Positions 59,411 to 64,000 of a stretch of DNA of 64,000 bases are shown here, piece by piece. The DNA is from Primulina eburnea. Its lineage: Eukaryota > Streptophyta > Magnoliopsida > Lamiales > Gesneriaceae. The stretch spans positions 8,328,601 to 8,392,600 of the forward strand of contig NC_133116.1 of the NCBI RefSeq assembly GCF_022965805.1. The letters are read 5' to 3'. The translations under genes and the position numbers were made by a program. Within the stretch, counting starts at the first letter, position 1. Every line of letters begins with the position of its first letter. The notes below the pieces were generated by a model. The model had not been told where the DNA came from, did not search any database, and saw nothing but the letters and a program-made list of their open reading frames with translations.

Positions 59411-60672
59411 TTATGTACACAAGCTGATAGACTTCGTAATATTGGAAAATCTCTTGAAATCTAGTGGTTTTGGGAAAATATATGCAATTTGGTTAACAGT
59501 TCCAACAAATTCCATACGGATTATTCTTTTTTCAACCAAATCTTGAATAAAGTGAAGACTAATGTCAATGTGGTTTGTGCGAGAGTGTTGTACTGAATTT
59601 TTTGAACTATCAATTATACTCGAATTGTCACAATATAAGAGTCTCACTATGAAAACCGTAGTCCTCTACCATTTTTTTCTATTGTACCATGACCCCATGT
59701 TATTTACTAGGTAGAAACATCCTCCAATGATACTATTCTTATCATCTAAATATTCATCCCAATCAACATCACTAAACCCAACTAAATGTGTGTTCGTTTC
59801 ATTTGTGTACCACAATCTTAGATCCAAAGTTCCTGATATATATCCCAAGACCACAGTCTTCATGTGAGTGGTCTTAGGATTGCTTCATATCTTGCACATA
59901 AACATACACTGAACATTATGTCAGTGCGACTGTCTATTTAGTAAATAAGACTGCAAATAATGTTTTCATATAAAAAGAGTTTTATCAAAAGTTTCACTAG
60001 ACCTGATGGGAGTTTATGTACTTAGTGTTCATTACAAAATTTCTTCACTAGATTCTTCGCATACTTTATTTGACATAGAAAGATTCAATCATGAAATTGT
60101 TTGAGATGTAGTCCGAGAGAGAAACTTAATTTTTTTACCATATTCATTTCAAATGTGAAAGATATGCATTCAACAAAATCATCAACATGTTCATGAGAAG
60201 AAGCACCAAAGATTATATCGTCCGCATAAATTTGACATATGATTATATCATTTTTCAACTTTTGAATAAAAAGAGTTTTATCGAACTCACATTGTTTGAA
60301 ACCTATGTTAAGTAGATATTCAATCGGCCTATCATACCATGCACATGAAGCCTGCTTCAGCCCATACAATGTCTTTTTTGGCTTATAGACATGGTCCAAG
60401 TGATTTAGATTCTCAAATTATTTTGGTTGGTTTGCATATGTTTCCTCATTTAAAATATCATTTAAAAATACTCCTTTCACATTTATTTGATAAAGATTAA
60501 TCCCTATGTGACATGCAATAGCAAGCAAAAACCGGATTGACTCAATGCGAGCTACATGAGCAAATGTTTCATCAAAATTAACCCCCTCAACCTGCGTATA
60601 TACTTGAGCAACTAACCGAGCTTTATTTCTAACATTCCTTGATTGTTCATTTAGTTCGAATAACATTCTCAT
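59411..60672 (-). pseudogene. Ty1/copia RT-RNase H remnant
   Basis: Pieces: 60418-60672 (RNKARLVAQVYTQVEGVNFDETFAHVAR-type region, INLYQINVKGVFLND), 60085-60399 (KTLYGLKQASCAWYD and active site QIYADDIIFGA), 59666-59863 (GYISGTLDLRLWY, GFSDVDWDEYLDDKNSIIGG) and 59411-59647 (HIDISLHFIQDLVEKR). This is the copia order on the minus strand, with stops and frame changes between pieces. The YADDIIFG loop is typical of the SIRE/Oryco side of copia. No LTRs or integrase found nearby. Confidence 0.85.
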
Positions 60673-60873
60673 GTTTGGGTCTTAGGAGAAAATCTCACAC
60701 ATATTTTCAAACAAATAGTTTGTAAGGCTCAAGATTTATTAGTCTTCATTTTTGCGATATTCGAAGATGTGAGAGTGCATGACATTGCATGAGAAACACA
60801 AAGTAAAATGAGAGTAGGAAAGACATGAGAAAAGATGTGAAAGGTTAAGAATAAATGTAAAGGGCCGAAGCTA

Positions 60874-61190
60874 TGGCGCATATGCGCAAAGAAAGGCACG
60901 CATATGCATGAGAATTACAGTAGCCTCGGCGCATATGCGCGAAGAAAGTGGCGCACATGCGCGACATGTCCAGAGACATTGGCGCACATGCGCGGAATGA
61001 AGTGGCGCATATGCGCGACACCTCCAGCAGCTGTGGCGCACATGCGCGAGTTTAGTCGCGCATATGCGCGGTCTGTCCAGAAGCTTGGGCGCATATGCGC
61101 GAAAAGAATGGCGCATATGCGCGAGGTGTTGAATTGTCGAGACCGTAGGTCTCGCGCACATGCGCGAGTAATGCCGCGCATATGTGCGAG
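60874..61190 (+). repeat. Array of paired gcgcatatgcgc palindromes
   Basis: About a dozen copies of the palindrome gcgcatatgcgc or gcgcacatgcgc, arranged in pairs with about 9 nt between members and about 15 nt between pairs (period roughly 55 bp). Spacers contain tgtccag-like words. The last pair is followed by gtgtactt. Translated frames across it are repeat artefacts. Confidence 0.93.
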
Positions 61191-61233
61191 ACGTGTACTT
61201 CAAAGAACAAGCCATTTGTCCTAGATCATGCAA

Positions 61234-61244
61234 TATATATATAG
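61234..61244 (+). promoter_or_regulatory. LTR promoter TATA box
   Basis: tatatatataga, about 45 bp after the palindrome array and 30 bp before the ataaccgagagatttc motif, which is where transcription would be expected to start. Confidence 0.6.
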
Positions 61245-62743
61245 AAGGTCTTCATTTCCCTCCTATTCAGCTGATAACCGAGAGATTTCCAGAGAAAAAG
61301 CTTCAATCTTTCTTTCATCTCATAATTGGGTTTGTACAAGATTTAGCCACCCAAATTTAGTTCCGATTTCAGTTTTGAACTCCCCTCTGTATTAGCTACA
61401 AGGTGATGTAAGTTTTACTCAGTTTCTATGTGATTTGATATTGAGATGTGTGGAAAATGGTAATATGATAGTTATATTGTGTTCTCGACATATTGAACAT
61501 GATATATTCGCAAACGGATCAAAGAACGGATGTCATATGCTATTGTTGCTATTTTCTAGCATTTTTAGAAGTAAAATATTCAGATTTGGAGTAATATCAT
61601 GTGCTTCTAATGATGATTATGATTTGATGAGTTTAGATTGATAATGTGTTGATATAGGTTGAGATTCGAATTTGTTAGTATCGCGAGAACACGTTGTTAT
61701 GCCGTCAAATTGTACCGAGATCACGTATAGAATTAGATATGGGTTGATTAGATTAGAGATTAATAGAATATATATTCCCATTTGTATTTCAGATCTGATA
61801 GTGACAGATTCATCTTCGAGACTTCGACGATTGTGCGACGAAAGGTATAGTACATGTTTTGTTTGGGGAATCACTACTCAAAGGAGATAACATTAGAGTT
61901 TCCCAACCAAAATCACATACTTGTTTCATTATCTATATCTTGATATGATTATGATTGTTTATAGATTTGTTTCTAGAACTTGTATGCAAATCTTGCTATG
62001 CTTTGTTTACAGATCATGTTGCATTGCATTAAGATGATCATGCTTGTTTACAGATTTTGTACTCATGCATTAAGATAGGAAAGTCTGAGAGATCATCCAG
62101 ACTTCTAGACGTTCGGCGATATCACAGCTTAGGGGAAGATCACCGCCCCTATTGTAGATGCGGATACAGATCAGGCCGAAGTCTAGGAATAAGACGTACC
62201 GTCACCTCGATTGGGAGGGTAGGTGATAGATCGTTTTATTCACACCGGGATCCCTAGAGTTCTAGTCGAGTCGAGTCTAGACATGATTAGATTCGCATTG
62301 CATGATTTTATATGAATGACATTCATATCAGCATGTTTCATGTTTTAGATTGTTTTAATGCATGTATACATGTTTATACTGGGATTTGTTCTCACCGGTT
62401 TTCCGGCTGTTGTTATGTCTGTATGTGTGCATAACAACAGGTGGGGCAGGATCTGGGTCGAGACAGAGATGATCGTGTTAGCGTGGAGATCACGGGCGCA
62501 GCAGAGGACTAGTGGTCTTTTTATTAGCTTTGGACTATCTTTTGTTTATAGATGATAGTGAACACTAGTTGTATATAGAATAAGACATGTATCTTTTGTT
62601 GTATGTTGTACAATAAATAAAGAACTTATGCTTGTTTAGTTACATTTGATTTAATGTAAAAAGCGAAAAATTGACCCACATTTTAAAATAACGATCCATT
62701 TAATCCCAAGAAAAAGAATTAGAGCCCGGGTCCCCACAACAGG

Positions 62744-62755
62744 TGGTATCAAAGC
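62744..62755 (+). other. Primer binding site (tRNA-iMet)
   Basis: TGGTATCAAAGC, one G-to-A change from the usual site, 2 bp after the LTR end. Confidence 0.85.
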
Positions 62756-63000
62756 GATAGATCCTTTAGAGTGAGATAAGATAGAATGAGCGGGGTAGAT
62801 CGAGTCTTCTTCCTTGCATTAAGATGTGCTAGCATGATTTATTGCTTTCATTATTGCATGTTGTATGATTATCTGACTTGCATTACAGCATGTGTTAGTA
62901 AAGACTGAATCATAACCGATTCTGGATCAGAGGTAAATGATCAGAGAAGGGCTGAGACAGTTTGTATAGACTGTATACTAATCTGTTTGATTTCAGATAC

Positions 63001-64000
63001 ATGCCTCCTAAAAGAGCAGCCGTGCCTTTACGACCCACAGCACCAGAACAGGGTAGCACATCTGGGGATCCAATGGACGTTACTGCTACACCCATGGAGA
63101 CGCTGTTAAAACGATTTCAGTCCTTCAGACCACCTACCTTGAAAGGTACAGAAAACGCCATCGAATGTGAAAGCTGGTTGGAGGATATCGAGATGTTATT
63201 CGAGTCTCTGGAATATAGTGACGAGAAGCGAGTGAAACTCATTGGCCATCAACTGCAAGACGTGGCTAAGTATTGGTGGGTGAATATAAGGAGGGCACTA
63301 GAACAGCGTGGCACCGAGATTACATGGAAAGCATTCAAGACAGAGTTTTATCAGCGGTTCTTTCCTGTATCCTACCGTAAAGATAAAGGCGCTGAATTTG
63401 CAAACTTGAGGCAAGGGCAACTGAACATCGAAGAGTACGTCGCTAAATTTTCTTCTTTGCTTCGTTTTGCACCCCATGTTTCAGGTAATGATGAGGCCAT
63501 GGCGGATCAATTTATAAATGGCCTAAACCCAGATATCTTTACGTTGGTAAACACGGGGAGACCGAATAATTTCGTAGATGCGTTAAATCGGGCCAAAGGA
63601 GCAGAATCAGGATTGATAAGACAGCGGAGTGCTCCGTATGTTGCTCCTGTACCAAGACCACCGCAGCCTTCAGTGCAATCTCCTCCTCCTAGATTTGAAA
63701 GCGGCGGTAGTAGCAGTGGCAGAAAGGAACAGTTGAAGGCGAAAGGGAAACAGTTTAAAAGACCTGGGAGCAGCTCTTCAAGCTCCAGTGGATCAAGACA
63801 GATTGGTTTTGATCAAAGTTCAAAGTATACAGGTGTCTACTGCAATTCTTGTGGAGGTAGACATGCGACTGAACAGTGCCAGGGAGTCACAGGCCGATGC
63901 AACATTTGTAGGCAACCGGGGCATTTTGCCAAAGTCTGTCCACGGAGGAGTGTACAGCCAGCCCAGAGTGGACGAGCATCCGGTTCAGTACCTCAATCTG
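63001..64000 (+). CDS. Gag of a Ty3/gypsy chromovirus, open at the window end
   Basis: Starts MPPKRAAVPLRPTAPEQG and stays open for 333 codons to the window edge. Capsid segment (ECESWLEDIEMLFESLEYSD, AKFSSLLRFAPHVSGNDEA, about residues 50-185), then a Ser/Pro/Lys-rich linker and two CCHC zinc knuckles (CNSCGGRHATEQC and CNICRQPGHFAKVC, about residues 280-320). Same layout as the gag at 47696-48946, on the other strand. No stop or frame break in the part seen, so it may belong to an intact element; pol would follow outside the window. Confidence 0.93.
   Translation, partial: MPPKRAAVPLRPTAPEQGSTSGDPMDVTATPMETLLKRFQSFRPPTLKGTENAIECESWLEDIEMLFESLEYSDEKRVKLIGHQLQDVAKYWWVNIRRALEQRGTEITWKAFKTEFYQRFFPVSYRKDKGAEFANLRQGQLNIEEYVAKFSSLLRFAPHVSGNDEAMADQFINGLNPDIFTLVNTGRPNNFVDALNRAKGAESGLIRQRSAPYVAPVPRPPQPSVQSPPPRFESGGSSSGRKEQLKAKGKQFKRPGSSSSSSSGSRQIGFDQSSKYTGVYCNSCGGRHATEQCQGVTGRCNICRQPGHFAKVCPRRSVQPAQSGRASGSVPQS

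Larger units (their letters stand above)
60768..62741 (+). repeat. 5' LTR of a second chromovirus (left end uncertain)
   Basis: The right end is ...ggtccccacaaca directly before a primer site at 62744. It contains a palindrome array (60874-61190), a TATA box (61234-61244) and the motif ataaccgagagatttc at 61274-61289, which is shared with the 42.6-50.9 kb element. The left end is my estimate; no partner LTR lies in the window. Confidence 0.6.

Noticed and set aside
60874..61190. CRISPR-like array
   Set aside because: The repeats are short palindromes with similar rather than unique spacers, inside a plant LTR; no cas genes.
60871..61233. Open frames on both strands rich in YA/CA/RMC repeats
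   Set aside because: They only translate the gcgcatatgcgc palindromes; every frame through such a repeat stays open.

Overview
This window is plant nuclear DNA, a gene-poor and retrotransposon-rich stretch of a core eudicot. The evidence is GT-AG introns, typical plant gene families (carboxylesterase, ALMT, HMA-domain proteins, class C heat stress factor), a miR828-like sequence, and plant LTR-retrotransposon lineages with tRNA-iMet or tRNA-Asp primer sites. An asterid, perhaps Lamiales, is my guess from the look of the repeats; I cannot prove it.

Region 1-13.8 kb holds most of the ordinary genes. There is an intact single-exon carboxylesterase (1399-2391, +), then a decayed Ty1/copia element (3416-8318) whose 5' end was rebuilt from filler DNA. 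A miR828-like 22-mer lies at 9340-9361. A six-exon aluminium-activated malate transporter gene (10199-12486, -) carries a 4-nt frameshift in exon 4. A two-exon HMA-domain gene follows (13361-13736, -).

Region 13.8-28 kb is mobile DNA: a gag-protease-only Ty3/gypsy element (13844-19432), a short element with a 9-bp target duplication, a tRNA-type SINE with a perfect 12-bp target duplication (20257-20484), a fold-back repeat, and a chromodomain Ty3/gypsy element (21228-27992, -) that has lost the 5' part of gag.

Region 28-39 kb has a second small HMA-domain gene, three exons with a 1-nt frameshift (28501-29280, -), and an apparently intact HSFC1-type heat stress factor (29951-32152, -). An unrecognised broken gene (about 33.6-39.0 kb, -) is split by a hAT-like MITE and a 3.7-kb Tekay-like solo LTR.

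Region 39.2-58.8 kb is a three-level nest: a gag-deficient Athila element (39200-58757, -) contains a 2.5-kb solo LTR (41729-52613), which contains a young chromovirus (42559-50918, -). All three have perfect 5-bp target duplications (ATATG, TAAAG, CTCGA). The right flank (59.4-60.7 kb) is a copia pol remnant. From about 60.8 kb to the window end lies the 5' part of another chromovirus (+), with a gag still open at base 64000.

The most unusual signal is a set of GC-rich paired palindromes (hairpin arrays) inside three LTRs: 43.98-44.15/50.55-50.72 kb, 51.07-51.22 kb and 60.87-61.19 kb. In two of them the array sits just upstream of a shared 16-nt motif, although the palindrome sequence itself differs.
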